DNA from: Silurus meridionalis
Taxonomy: Eukaryota > Chordata > Actinopteri > Siluriformes > Siluridae
DNA: 64,000 bases
Direction: 5' to 3'
Assembly (NCBI RefSeq): GCF_014805685.1
Contig: NC_060886.1
Location: 22,167,108-22,231,107 of the forward strand
Positions 45,324-61,360 of this stretch are shown piece after piece (position 1 is the first letter of the stretch; every line of letters begins with the position of its first letter). The notes beneath the pieces were generated by a model that worked only from the letters and a program-made list of their open reading frames with translations, did not search any database and was not told the DNA's origin. Both the position numbers and the translations under genes were made by a program.

Positions 45324-45458
45324 TATATAAATAACATACAAAATTAAACTTAGAAATAAATAAATACTATATACAAATGTCTGTAATCACTACAGCAATT
45401 AGAATTCAAGCCATAAAACTCTCATTTAGTCTTAGATAGATGGATCCTGACTGTCTTT

Positions 45459-49269
<3,811 letters not shown>

Positions 49270-49389
49270 GATCGGTCCGGAAACACGCCGCAAAACAAAG
49301 CTGACACGTTTAGGTGTGTAACCGAGACAAATTCACACAACGACACTCGCTAGAAGCCCGATAAGAGGATTTAAGGCAAGCGTCTATGC

Positions 49390-49403
49390 ATCACCGTAGT
49401 AAC
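49390..49403 (+). promoter_or_regulatory. Candidate RFX X-box upstream of bbs5
   Basis: ATCACCGTAGTAAC matches 12 of 14 positions of GTHNYYATRRNAAC. It lies 120 bp before the bbs5 ATG. BBS5 homologues were first tied to cilia partly through X-box promoters. Binding is inferred. Confidence 0.45.
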
Positions 49404-49478
49404 ACTGAACAGCACGTGATACGGCAAGCGTGACAGTTCAATCTGCCGTGTAGAATCTCAAACAGCTACAGGGGAATA

Positions 49479-49490
49479 TCTAAATAAATA

Positions 49491-49584
<94 letters not shown>

Positions 49585-49594
49585 TAAATAAATA

Positions 49595-49654
<60 letters not shown>
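49479..49654. repeat. Duplicated (TA)n block upstream of bbs5
   Basis: The unit TCTAAATAAATAAACA followed by (TA)n occurs twice (from 49479 and from 49583), so flank and repeat were duplicated together. Confidence 0.9.
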
Positions 49655-49658
<4 letters not shown>

Positions 49659-49760
49659 CAGATAAATGTAAATACACTACAAGAAAAGTGCAAATTGCAA
49701 TGTATACTTTCATGTATATACAGACATGAATATATGCAGAAATGCAAATAGCATTATAAA

Positions 49761-50747
49761 CAGTACCAGTCAAAAGTTTGGACATACCTTCTCCTTCAGT
49801 GGTTTTCTTTTATAACATTGTACATTAATACTGAAGACACCCAAACTATAAAAAAAACACGTATGAAATTATGTGAAAAAAAAACCAAAATATGTTTTAT
49901 ATTTTAAATTGTTTTAGTCTAGACACTGAACAAATCTATATTATGGCAAGAAACACTCAGTCCATCATTACTTTGAGAAATGATTGCAAGTCAAATCTAA
50001 AAATCTCAAGAACTTAAAATGTATTTCCAATTGCAATTCCCAAGACTATGCAAAGGATATGTTTATTAGAATTAACAGCCTCAGAAATGGCCGGTTTATA
50101 TATATGCTTCTCTGAGTTAAAATTGCAGACCTATTTCAACATCCACTGTTTAGAGGAGTCAGGTGGAATTGTGGCAGAGAAACTACTACTTCACAAGAAC
50201 AAGCAAATGGTATGGGGTTCTTTGCTGTTGACACTGTTGGTGATTTAGTCAATAGTGAGGACACACAACCAGCATTTCTTCCAGAGAATTTTGCAGTGAA
50301 TTGATGTCCCATCTGGTTTGCACTTAGTGGGACCAGAATTTGTTTTCCAACAGGACAATGACAACAACCACACCTCTAGGTTATGTAAGAGCTATTTGCT
50401 CAAGAATTATTGTGATGAAGTGCTGCATCAGCTCACCTGTCTTCACCTGGACTAGAGAGTAAAGAAAAAGCAGCCAACAAGTACTCAAGACCTCTGGTAA
50501 TTTCAGAAGATTGTTGGAAACCTGATTGACTGACTAACTGCCAAGAGTGTGCAAATCTGTCATAAAAGCTAAATATAGTTACTTTGAAGAATATTAAATA
50601 TATTTAACACTTATGTTTTATACATAATTCCTTATATGTTCTTTCATAGTTTGGATGTCTTCAGTATTATTGTACAATGTTAAAAATAAAACAAATAAAG
50701 GAAAACCACTAAAGGAGAAGGTGCACCCAAACTTTTGACTGTTACTG
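49761..50747 (+). mobile_element. Tc1-like relic (CAGTACCAGTCAAAAGTTTG)
   Basis: 987 bp with inverted ends CAGTACCAGTCAAAAGTTTG and, from the right, CAGTAACAGTCAAAAGTTTG. The next bases (GGAGAAGG / CCTTCTCC) are also inverted. Plus-strand transposase traces include 'FVFQQDNDNNHTSRLCKSYL'. Internal stops and deletions make it inactive. Confidence 0.8.
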
Positions 50748-51068
50748 TAGGTACATACACATTTATACTATATTATGTTCTATAAAATTGCAGGTATGAA
50801 TTATAAGTATAAATGTAACCTGATTGCAGCTGCTGTAGCCCATCTGCCTCATCATGTATTCTGAGTTCCTTTTCTTGACATTGTGATTTAGTTTAGTTTT
50901 TAGATTATGTTTATGGTTAGCTTTTTGTCATCTTCCTCATCTTTTTCAGAATAAACTTGACTGGCAATTATCCACTAATCTCTCTTATTAAAAAGACATT
51001 TTCACCCAAAGAACTGACGCTCACTTAATGTTGTTTTTTTTCCTCACCATTCTGTGCAAAGTCTAGAG

Positions 51069-51258
51069 CAGTGGTTCTTAACCTTGTTGGAGGTACTGAC
51101 CCCCACCAGTTTCATATGCGCATCCACCGAACCCTTCTTAAGCGGGGCGTGTCATCACGAATCATATGAGTCGGGTGTGTGTCTTGACCTCCGACGACCC
51201 CCTGAGACTGACTCACCGAACCCCTGGGGTTCGATCGAACCCAGGTTAAGAACCACTG
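51069..51258. mobile_element. 190-bp hAT MITE with perfect target duplication
   Basis: The termini CAGTGGTTCTTAACC and GGTTAAGAACCACTG are perfect 15-bp inverted repeats. Eight bases, GTCTAGAG, are duplicated at 51061-51068 and 51259-51266. The interior (CACCGAACCC repeats, CCCCTGGGGTTCGATCGAACCC) is partly palindromic and non-coding. Confidence 0.93.
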
Positions 51259-51940
51259 GTCTAGAGACTCTTTTATGTGAAAATCCTAGCAGAACTTCAG
51301 TATTTAAATACCCAAATGGACCTCTCTACCATCATTAACACTACCATAGTCAAAGTCAGTAAGATTATATATTTTCCCCATTTGGATTAATCTAAACACA
51401 AAACTCTTGATCTGTCTACTACTGTAACATGATTGACTGGATATTTGTGCGAATGAACAGGTGTGTATTCCTATTAAAATGGCTGGTAAGTGTACTTAGA
51501 TCTTGTCTAGACAACTATATACTTCCTACAGACGTTTGTATAACCTGTGAGCTACACATAAGTCACACATAATGACACAGTTAAAGAAAACATTTACATT
51601 TATTTAAAAAAGTACAAAAGCATCAGTCATACACATTGTACTCACAGCTAACATCAATCACAGTTAAGATTTTACAGGTAACATGAATGGTAGTCTGTAA
51701 CAAACAAAAATAAAATTACTTTATCCATCATTTTGCTCCTAAAACATCAAGTAAAGAATACAAGGCCTAGTTTCTAATTAAACATAATGTAGTACCTTTA
51801 TCAATCTTAATTATTTAGGGTTATGAATAATTACGCTACGTCAGAGTCTTTTCTGTAATTTAGAGAATTAAAATTAAATGATTTTAATTAAAATTAAAAT
51901 CATATTTATTTGCATATGAAAATATATATATTTTAATATA

Positions 51941-53244
51941 CAGTATCTCACAAAAGTAAATAAACCCCTCACATTTCAGCAACCATTTTATTATATATTT
52001 TCAAGGAACAATACTATAGAAATGAAAATTGTATATATTTTAGACAAAAGTAAGTACACTCTAAGTAAACGTGTCAAATTATCAATATTTTGTCTGAGCA
52101 CCATTGTTATCTAGCACTGCCTTAATCCTCCCGGGCATGAGCTGCACAGGTTGTTGCTAGGTTCCTCTTCCACTATTCCATAATTTCATCATGGAGCTGC
52201 TGGCGTTGGTGTTTCCTCACTTTCCGCTTGTGGATGCCCAACAGGTGCTTAATAGGGATCGAATCTGGAGACATACTTGGCCCCTTTATCACCTTCACCT
52301 TCCTCAGCAAGGCAGTTGTCATCTTGGAGGTTTGTTTGAGGTGTGATTGAGTTGTCGTTATTATGTTGGAAAACTGCCGTTTGGCTCAGTTTCTGAAGGA
52401 AGGGAATCATGTTCTGCTTCAGAATGTCAGAGTACATGTTAGAGTCCATGTTTCCCTCAATGAACCGCAGCTCCCCAGTACCAACAGCACTCATGCAGCC
52501 CCAGACCATGATGCTGCCACCACCATGCTTGACTGTAGGCAAGACACAATTTTCTTGGTACTCCCAACCAGGGGATCACCACACATGCTGGACAACATCT
52601 GAGCCAAACTATTTTATCTTTATCTCATCAGACACAGGACATATTTCCAGTAATTTATGCTCTTGGACAAGTTGTCTTCAGCAAACTGTTTGCATGTTTT
52701 CTTGTGAGCCAGCTTTAGAAGAGGCTTCTATCTGGGATGACGTCCATGCAAACCAATTTGTTGCAGTGTGGTCTGAGCACTGACAAGCGGACCTTCTGCT
52801 TCTGCAACCTCTAAAGCAATGCTGCAACACTCAAGCGTCTGTTTTTTGAAGCCAGCTTCTGCAAATAATGCAAAGCACAAGGCCTGTTTTGAGTGGAACC
52901 TGTCTTGGAAAACCCATGTATGATCCTGGCCATGGTAAAACATGAACATGATGAATAGAATATGTAGCTTTGCATGGTTACACGACATACAGCTGTTTAC
53001 ACTTGTACTCACATTTGTTGCCAGCTATTTAGACAATAATGGCTGTATGGTGAGACTATATCTGTCCTCTAAATATAGAGGACTATAACTTTATCTGTCC
53101 TCTCTAATCTATACTGCTATACAAGCTGCACATTGACAACTTTAAAATCTATCCGAGTTTCATTTCTATATTATTGTCCCTTGAAAAGATATACCAAATG
53201 TAAGGTGCTGTAATGTGAGGTGTACTCCCTTTTGTGAGATACTG
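51941..53244 (-). mobile_element. Tc1-like transposon with broken minus-strand transposase
   Basis: 1304 bp, TA-flanked, with ends CAGTATCTCACAAAAGT and its inverse CAAAAGGGAGT...GATACTG (right end ACTTTTGTGAGATACTG-like). The minus strand encodes transposase pieces, including KHGGGSIMVWGCMSAVGTG and DSNMYSDILKQNMIPFLQKL, then a frame break near the QDN motif. A solo end of the same family lies at 24000-24097. Confidence 0.85.
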
Positions 53245-53770
53245 TATATATTTTTATGACAAAATATAGCAAAACAATTGTATCACTGAAAAACATAAAT
53301 GAAACGCAGTGCAGAAAGTCCTACAAGGTACCAAAAAGAGGTAACATTAGGAGAGGTATATCAGGAAATGAGTGATCTGGGCATACAGGAAAAGAGAACA
53401 GGCAGAGTTACTTCATAAGCACTGCTCTAGTATGGAGCAGGTAATCACAGTAATCTTTTTTTTTTTTTTTTCTCTCTTTCTTACACTTTTGTTAAACATA
53501 ATTGCTGAATTTGCTAAAGGAAGTGTAATGTTCTGGTGGCAGTTTCAGGGAAGATGGTGAAGAGCTAATGCGATTTTTAATTCAATTTGTTTTCAGTGTA
53601 AAATGAGCTTGTTCTGAGATCCAGTTTAACCTGTTGTGAAGGAAAGAGGGAATATAGATTAGCATATATATGCGAGGAAATGAATACAAAAGGGAAATAA
53701 AGAGTAGATGTTTATGACAGTACTGAAACACAATTTTCAATTTGACTAAATACAATGTGCCTAGATTTGA

Positions 53771-54368
53771 TTATGTAGTAGTTTTGGGTAATTTACCTAT
53801 ACTAGTAAGAACGCATGTCTTCTTGCATTCGCCCTCAGTATCAAAACGGTTCTCGTTGCCCCCACAGCCTCCATACCAGAACTGGGCACAGGAGTTTGCC
53901 TGTTTGTCATAGTACCAGCGGATGATGTATGCTCGGCACGTTCCCTGGCTCAGAACAAGGGAGCAACGAGGGTCCAGAGGAGCTGCACACAATAAATTAT
54001 GTACAGGGAACAAAAGTCAGCATAGATTCAATGTTTAAAAACATTTAGTTAGTTGAACATGAACCCCACATTTCCACATTTTCACATTCAGTGCAGTTTT
54101 TTTGTACAAACACAACAATTGCACTTGGGTATGGACAAGACATATGGTGGTCTTGGTTTATATGACATCAACAGGTATGAATGCATGCTACATAGTTTGA
54201 ACATGGTATTACTACTAGCTACCAATAAAATCTTTGCATGTTTATGTACAATCATACATATAACTTATTTATTTTATTATTACCTGAGACGACAACAGGG
54301 CGGGGCTGGGGCTTTACATTCACTGAAGAAGTCGATATAACAGATCCTGATGAAGAAGAGGAGGGCAA

Positions 54369-54411
<43 letters not shown>

Positions 54412-57400
54412 GGTAGTGATGATATAATGCTGGTAAGAGATGGGGTGCTGATCTCAGGCTGTAAAGGTTGTACAGGTGGAACAGATTTTGTGACATCAGT
54501 TGCTTTGTGGTCATCTTGTGGACTCTTCTGTGAATAAAAAACAAAACAAAAAAAAGACGAAAAATAAAACCAGATCAGAGTTAGAAACTTAATTTAATCC
54601 AAGGATTCAATACAATATAATAGTGAAACATTATCAACAATAATTAGATAAATTTATTTTTCACATTTCTATTTCACAGTAAGTCATATATTTCAATACT
54701 ATACAAACCGTTCCACTGAAAGGAGCAGGGTTAATCTTTGCTTCAGAGTAAGGAACCCTCCTGTCAATTTGTTCTACATGATGTCTCCCATAGCCATTGT
54801 TCCCATGTAAGACATTGTTGTTGTTTTCGTAGCCATTATGCTTGTATCCGTTGTGTCCGTTGCCATTGGTAATGCGATTGTAGATGAGTGCTCCATTCTC
54901 ATCCTCACAAAATTGATTTACAAGTTTAGACTCCAAAGCTGCAGAGGATACACAATACTGCATGTATCAGAAAATGACACTAAGCTACAATTATAACTAT
55001 ACGAAGAATGATCTTATAATCAAATAAAACAGGTTGATTAGTTCATTAGGAGATTGTACTAAAAACAGAATGTTGTCTTTGAGACTTTCTGCCACTGTTA
55101 AAATCTTTAAAATATTTTTTTTTCTAAAAGCCATAAGCATCAAAATGATAAAACTGTTAATCCACATACTTATAAACTCACTCACCAGGCAAGGTGTTAA
55201 AGTCATCAATGAGGTACATGTGCTCACTGTCTGGGTCTGAAGCAATGAGATTAAGCTCCCTGAGAAACTCAGACTGTGTAGGGTCTGATGTGTTAACAAT
55301 TCCTAGAGCATACATTTCAATGTTAGCAGCATGGGCCTCCCGCACTGCCATGTCCAGCTTCACAGGCTCTCTCTTGTCTGCCTGTCCATCAGTGATGACG
55401 ATAGCCACTTTGCGGACTCCATTGCGGGCGCTATAAAAAGCCTCTTGAGTAGCCTTTCGAATAGCAGTACCAGTGTATGTTCCCTCGCCCATGTAAGGAA
55501 TCTTCCTGATAGCCTGCTTGACATCCTGCTTGGTCATGTAGCGTACCAAGTTGAACTCCAGATGGACGTCCAGGCTGTATAAGACGAGGCCGATGCGCGT
55601 GGCATTGCGGCCTACTGTGACGCGATCCACTAGTGCTATGACGAAGTCTTTTATGATTTCAAAGTTTTCAGGACCGACACTTTCAGAGCTGTCAATAACA
55701 AACACCAACTCCATAGGCCTCTCCTTACATCTAATGCCACATCCTAGAAATAGGAATAATGCATACAAAGCACAAAATGTTAGGTCAGATAATGCAAAGA
55801 CATTCTCTCTGTAAGATATCCTGTTACACCTCTGTGAGTTATTTTACTTACCACAGATCTCTTTGATCAGCTTAATGATGTCCTCTCTCTGGAAAGTAAT
55901 GTCAGATAATCAGACATGAATTACAATGCCTGTCAAAAGTATGGAAACATCTAGACTTTTATTGTTTTTGAGATACAGGCATGTTCCCTTTGTTTATATG
56001 CAACAAATTAGGTGAAAGGCAAAAACACAAGAATTGGACAGGAAGAAAGTTCAGTGGACAGATCAATATAACAGAAGAACTTATGTACAGGGGAGATGTT
56101 AGCAGACTGCCACACAACCAAAATTAAACATGGAGGTAGAAGCTTAATGATTCTTTCTTTAAGTACGTCAGAACCTTGTCTGTGTCTTGAACCTATGTCA
56201 GGCCTCAAAAACCTTGAAACCTTGACGATCTATGTGACAAAGGTATGCTTTTCTATGCTTTTGAAATGTCTGTATTTTTTTGCAATAAAGAGAGGAAAAA
56301 AGAAACCTAATGATTTGGGGTTGTTTTGGAGCATGGAACGTTATCAACTTATGAAAGGAGAGGAATACTGAACCAAATTGGCAATCACTCCATAATTCAA
56401 TGGCATGCAATTCCATCTGTGGCTAGTTGGAACCAACTTCTTTATGCAACAAGACAATGACTTAAAGCCAGAGGTGGCAAAAGTGCACACATCCTTCACT
56501 TAGTTGAAGTACAGATACTAAAAAAAAGACTCTAGTAAAAGTTAAAGTACTGACTATACTCTTTTACTAAAGTTAAAGTAGATAGGTTTGGGCTCTGACA
56601 TTTACTTAAGTAAAAAGTAGCCTTTACTACTACCCGTTTAAGTGTCACGCTGGTAACTGGATGTCAAATCATATTAATATTAGGACTGTCGATCGATTAA
56701 AATATTTAATTGTGATTAATTGCATAATTCTTTCATGAGTTAACTCACGATTAATCACAACTTAATTGCAAATTTTTTATCTGTTCTAAATGTACCTTTT
56801 TAATACTCTAATCAACATGGGGATTGACAAATATTGATGCTTTGTGCAAATGTATGTTTTTTATTATTAGTAAAACAATACTCAACAGAGAGCATGAAGA
56901 CAAATTATTGTTGTAAATGTTTTAAAAATGTGTTTTAAATTACGTAAATTATAAGGTACCAAACCGAACCTTTGCTATGTTTCAACATGGATGGTAATGA
57001 GGTGATACTGAAGAAACTGTACCTCTTCTAACTTTCATACAGATTACATAATCAGGGAATATTTGTATTCGATTTGACATTTCGAGCTACCTATTCATAT
57101 ATTTAGTATTTATTTTAGAGATTAAGGTTGTGTTATTTGTCTGTGAAGAGAGATGTCAGAGAGCATTTTTATGTGTATGCAAATAAAAGCACACCCTTTA
57201 CAGATTCGAATGATGTATTGCTCTCATCTATACAACCAAAAAAAGACAGGGTAATATAAGTCTGTTTCGGCGTTATGAAAAAAAAAATATGCAAAAACGC
57301 GTTGGTGCGTTTGTCGACCCCAGAGGGTACATTGTGTGCATCATGGCATATTTTGGTGCTGATTTGTGACTTGGCGCATCAATTAAGTTGATTTTATTTA

Positions 57401-57476
57401 TTGATTTTTATATCTGAGTAAAGAAAGGACATCATAAGTAACGTGTTTGCGTTGAAGGTTTTAATTTAGCTTTTTA

Positions 57477-57549
<73 letters not shown>

Positions 57550-60500
57550 TAATTTTAACAGCACAAGTTATTATTAGCATGCGATTAAGGCAGCAAGCAT
57601 TTCTGTTGAACCATTTTTATAAAAAATATATATATATATATATATATTTTTTTTTTATAAAAAATGGTTCAACAGAAATGCTGTTAAAATGTATTTGCAA
57701 TAATGGGTTTTGACAGCCCTGATTAATATAATAATACAAAAACGAATTTCAAATTTTGTTACCTAATAAATGTAACCAGGCTGAATATCCATAATATAGA
57801 ACACAAGCAGAGAAAAGATGATGATGATCAGGAGTGCCTCTATTCTCAGTCATGTTTACATCGCTACTCCCTCTGTCTCATCCATGTTTGTCCCGTATTT
57901 CTTGTTGCCTTCTGCCTTGTTCATTGTTAGCTTCATAAACTAGCCACCATCTGTGGTGTGTGAGAGCCAGGAAATGTTACACCAGATTGAAAAAGCCACA
58001 CAAAGACAAGAAATAGGTTGATGGGCTGAAAACGGCACGCAATTAGAATTTTTACATTTACATTTCACCAAATAGATTAAAACTAAAGTAACAAACCTGG
58101 TTTGGAAATGTAAAAAGTAGAAAGTACAGATAATTCTTTAAAGAAGTAATGAGTGAAAGTAAAAAGTTGTCTGAAAAATAAATAGTGATGTAAAGTACTG
58201 ATACCAGAAAAATCTACGTAATTTGAGTAACGAAGTATTTGTACTTCGTTACTTCCCGCCTCTTCTCAAAGCAATTGTCCAATCTCTGTAAGCGTTATTT
58301 AGAGAGCAAATGGTTATTGGTTATAACGGATGGAGATTAAATGGACTGCCCAGCCACTGGAATTAAATGCTATTAAACCACTCTGTGGTGAACTGGATCG
58401 CAAGGTCAAAAAGGTTTTACAAGTTTTACAAGCGGCATAGCAAAGTATTTCAGATGATGCTTTAGAGAAGGAGGACTTTTCCATGAGAATAAACTTTAAC
58501 ATCTGTACATTTATATACTTGTTTGATAAAGTAAATCATAAAAACTAAACAAAAGGAACAAGTATGTGTTTATCAATATATTCAATACTAGGTGTTTCCA
58601 AACTTTTGAAAGGCAATGCAATTTCAAATAAAAAAGCAGCCACTGAATGGAAAAATCTAATACACTTGAATGAGGACAGTTCAGTTGGATTCTCTGTGAA
58701 TTGAGCTGTTCAAATGATTGAACTTGCCTTAACCTTAAATTCAAATTTAAAAATGTAAATGTTATAAATGTGACAAATGTGACCTATGATCTATGAAGTG
58801 TGAGACAATTTTGAAAAGAACTTATAAATAATTTTTAATTATTTACGTTTTATTTTTAATACTTGAGCATCATGTGAAAGTACACTTCAAATGACACTTC
58901 AACTTTGTGAACGATGTTGACTCAACACCCATATTTTTTCACTTAAATTATGCCCCTATGTAAATGTTTTAACACATCAAATTTTATTAGTGGATCCATT
59001 AAAAAACTTACTGTAAGGCCCATCTCGCCTTTTTCTCCAGGCCGTCCCTATGATAGTTACAGAAATAAAAGCTTTTGTCAGCAAAGAAACAGCATTTTAT
59101 AATTCTTAATACATTCATCAATTCAGGACACACATAATATTGAATGTGGTGGAGTAATATAGTATCTAGATTTTAAACTGAATTAAGCAAAGTAAATGTA
59201 CAGTATTTAATTTTCTGACTCACAGATTGTCCAGGGAGTCCAGGGTCACCAAAATCACCTTTAACGCCTTTCATTCCTCTCTCACCCTGCAAGCCTCGAT
59301 CACCCTGGAGGAGAAAGGGATGAGGAAGTAATCAAGCAGGAGAAAAAGGCACATTTGAAAATTGTTCGATTACAGTGGCATAAAAATGTTGCCTACCAAT
59401 GCACATGTAGAATAACTAGATAAACAGACACTTTACCTTAACACCTGTGAGTCCCTCCCCTGGTGGTCCTCTTGGTCCAGTGACACCCAGTGGTCCCTGA
59501 TCTCCCTGAATCATTTACACGGCAAAATATTTAGCTGATTCACTGGGATAACCTTTAATCAGTGTTACATAGAGCAAAATTTCAAGATCAGAAAAATCTT
59601 ATGAACTTACTTTGTGGCCTTGAATGCCTTCCCCTGGGGGCCCGGCTGGTCCTGGTAGTCCTGGCCTTCCTATGTTGCCCTTAAACAGCAGGATGACAGG
59701 GTTAATTAAAGAAACACAGATAGTTTGTCTTAGTCAGCTACCATAGAAACTAAGAAACTTAACCCACACATTTACTTCAAAGATATAAATTCTTATTATC
59801 TGGACATGTAGGATAATATAGAGTCTCATTACTGCTGACCATGGGGTAGATATATACAGGCCCATAAACTGAGCTACAACTGTGTTGTCAAACAATTCAT
59901 GTTGTAATCAATTGTGGACTGTGACACAGATTTTATTGTTAGAAACATTTACTACATTCTTGTAAACACAACTCTTTGACTTCACAGGCTCTCAAAAGCT
60001 ATAATGGCAAGACTTACACTTTCCCCTTTCACCATGACTTTAATTGGGGCATTGGACCAAATCTTTGTATGACTTGATAGAATAATAGAACTTTGACTGC
60101 CCTAAAAATTACTAAAATGCAATGCAACTGGAATTTTGTAGGATAATTTAGCATAGCAAAGCAGTTAGAGCACCACGAACTCTAGCAGGAACTCTAGCCT
60201 AGTGCATTTCTACTTGGGTGTGTGAAAGCAAAATGTAAACATGATTGTGGGCTTACCGGAGGGCCTTGAATCCCTTCACCTGGCGGGCCTGGCAAACCTG
60301 GTAAACCTCGAAAACCAACGTCACCCTGAAACAAGTATATTAAGCTGAATTTATTTAACCCACATAATGCATTTCTCTTTAGAATACCCATTTGAAAATA
60401 AGCTGTGGTCTACCTTTGGACCAGGAAAGCCAATGCCCTCAGGTCCTGGTTCCCCAGGCAGACCTGGGAGACCAGAAGGGCCCTGCAAAATGCAAATAAT

Positions 60501-61286
60501 TTTAAGTGACAGGTATGCTAACTTTCTGGTGGTCTAGTGCTTTGTGTGTGTACTAATATACCCACCACTGGTCCAGGAAATCCTTCACCTTTTGGCCCAA
60601 ATGGCCCAGGAGGTCCAGGACTGCCTCGGTCACCCTAAAGTATCAAGAGTACAGCAAACATGAATATGTGTGTGCATTTTTGGAGTATTTTAGAGTATAT
60701 TACATACCTTTGGACCTGGGAGCCCGTAACCTGTTTCTCCAATTGGTCCAGAAGGACCAGCTGGCCCCACATCACCCTAAAAAAACATAGAGATGAAGTC
60801 ATAGTGTCATTCTTTTAATGTGCTTCATACCTGGGTATGATGAATTGCTGGCACAATGGTTCTTTCCATTGGCAATATGCCTTTGCAATAAACTTTTTCC
60901 AGAATATGTGGCATGGTTTGGCAATTTGCCTTTGTTACCTTTGGTCCTGCAATAGCTCGCCCGGGAAGTCCTGGCATGCCCAATCGTCCTGGTGTTCCCG
61001 GCTCTCCCTACAAAGACAACAGTTAAAGTTGAAGCACAGCATTATCTTCATTCAAACAAGATTAGCAGCTACAAGCTGTTTTTTTACATCATAGTGTCAT
61101 TGGATAAAGATTAAACACCTGTGGAAATAGACTGAAGCTGAGTAGGGGGTCATTTTGGACAGTGATGACATGTATACTGACAGTTGCTTCTCACCTTGGC
61201 ACCTGAAGGGCCTGAAATTCCATGTGGGCCTGGTAATCCTCTGACTCCCCGCTGGCCCTGGTCTCCCTGGTAGAAAGAGTAAATAT

Positions 61287-61360
<74 letters not shown>

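Larger units (their letters stand above)
56469..58264. mobile_element. Composite hAT copy 2 (outer element)
   Basis: The ends CAGAGGTGGC and GCCGCCTCTT-like CCCGCCTCTT are inverted. Flanks CTTAAAGC (56461-56468) and CTCAAAGC (58265-58272) agree at 7 of 8 bases, consistent with a hAT duplication. Its subterminal sequence has 'AAGTATTTGTACTTCGTTAC'. It contains the inner hAT 56681-57721 and is paralogous to 33778-34976. Confidence 0.78.
55924..58617 (+). mobile_element. Tc1-like transposon split by a nested hAT, collagen intron
   Basis: The left end GCCTGTCAAAAGTATGGAAA and, from the right, GCATTGCCTTTCAAAAGTTTGG form inverted repeats. The transposase reading up to 56460 (CAAGACAATGACTTAAAGC, coding QDNDLK) resumes after 58264 in matching Tc1 sequence. 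The break is the hAT at 56469-58264. It lies in the 3.1-kb intron between collagen exons 59047-59012 and 55888-55852. Confidence 0.82.

Noticed and set aside
54320..54544. Poly-His ORF and poly-Asp ORF around 54370
   Set aside because: Both are other frames of the (GAT)n tract. The serine frame is the one joined to the collagen exons by correct splice phases.
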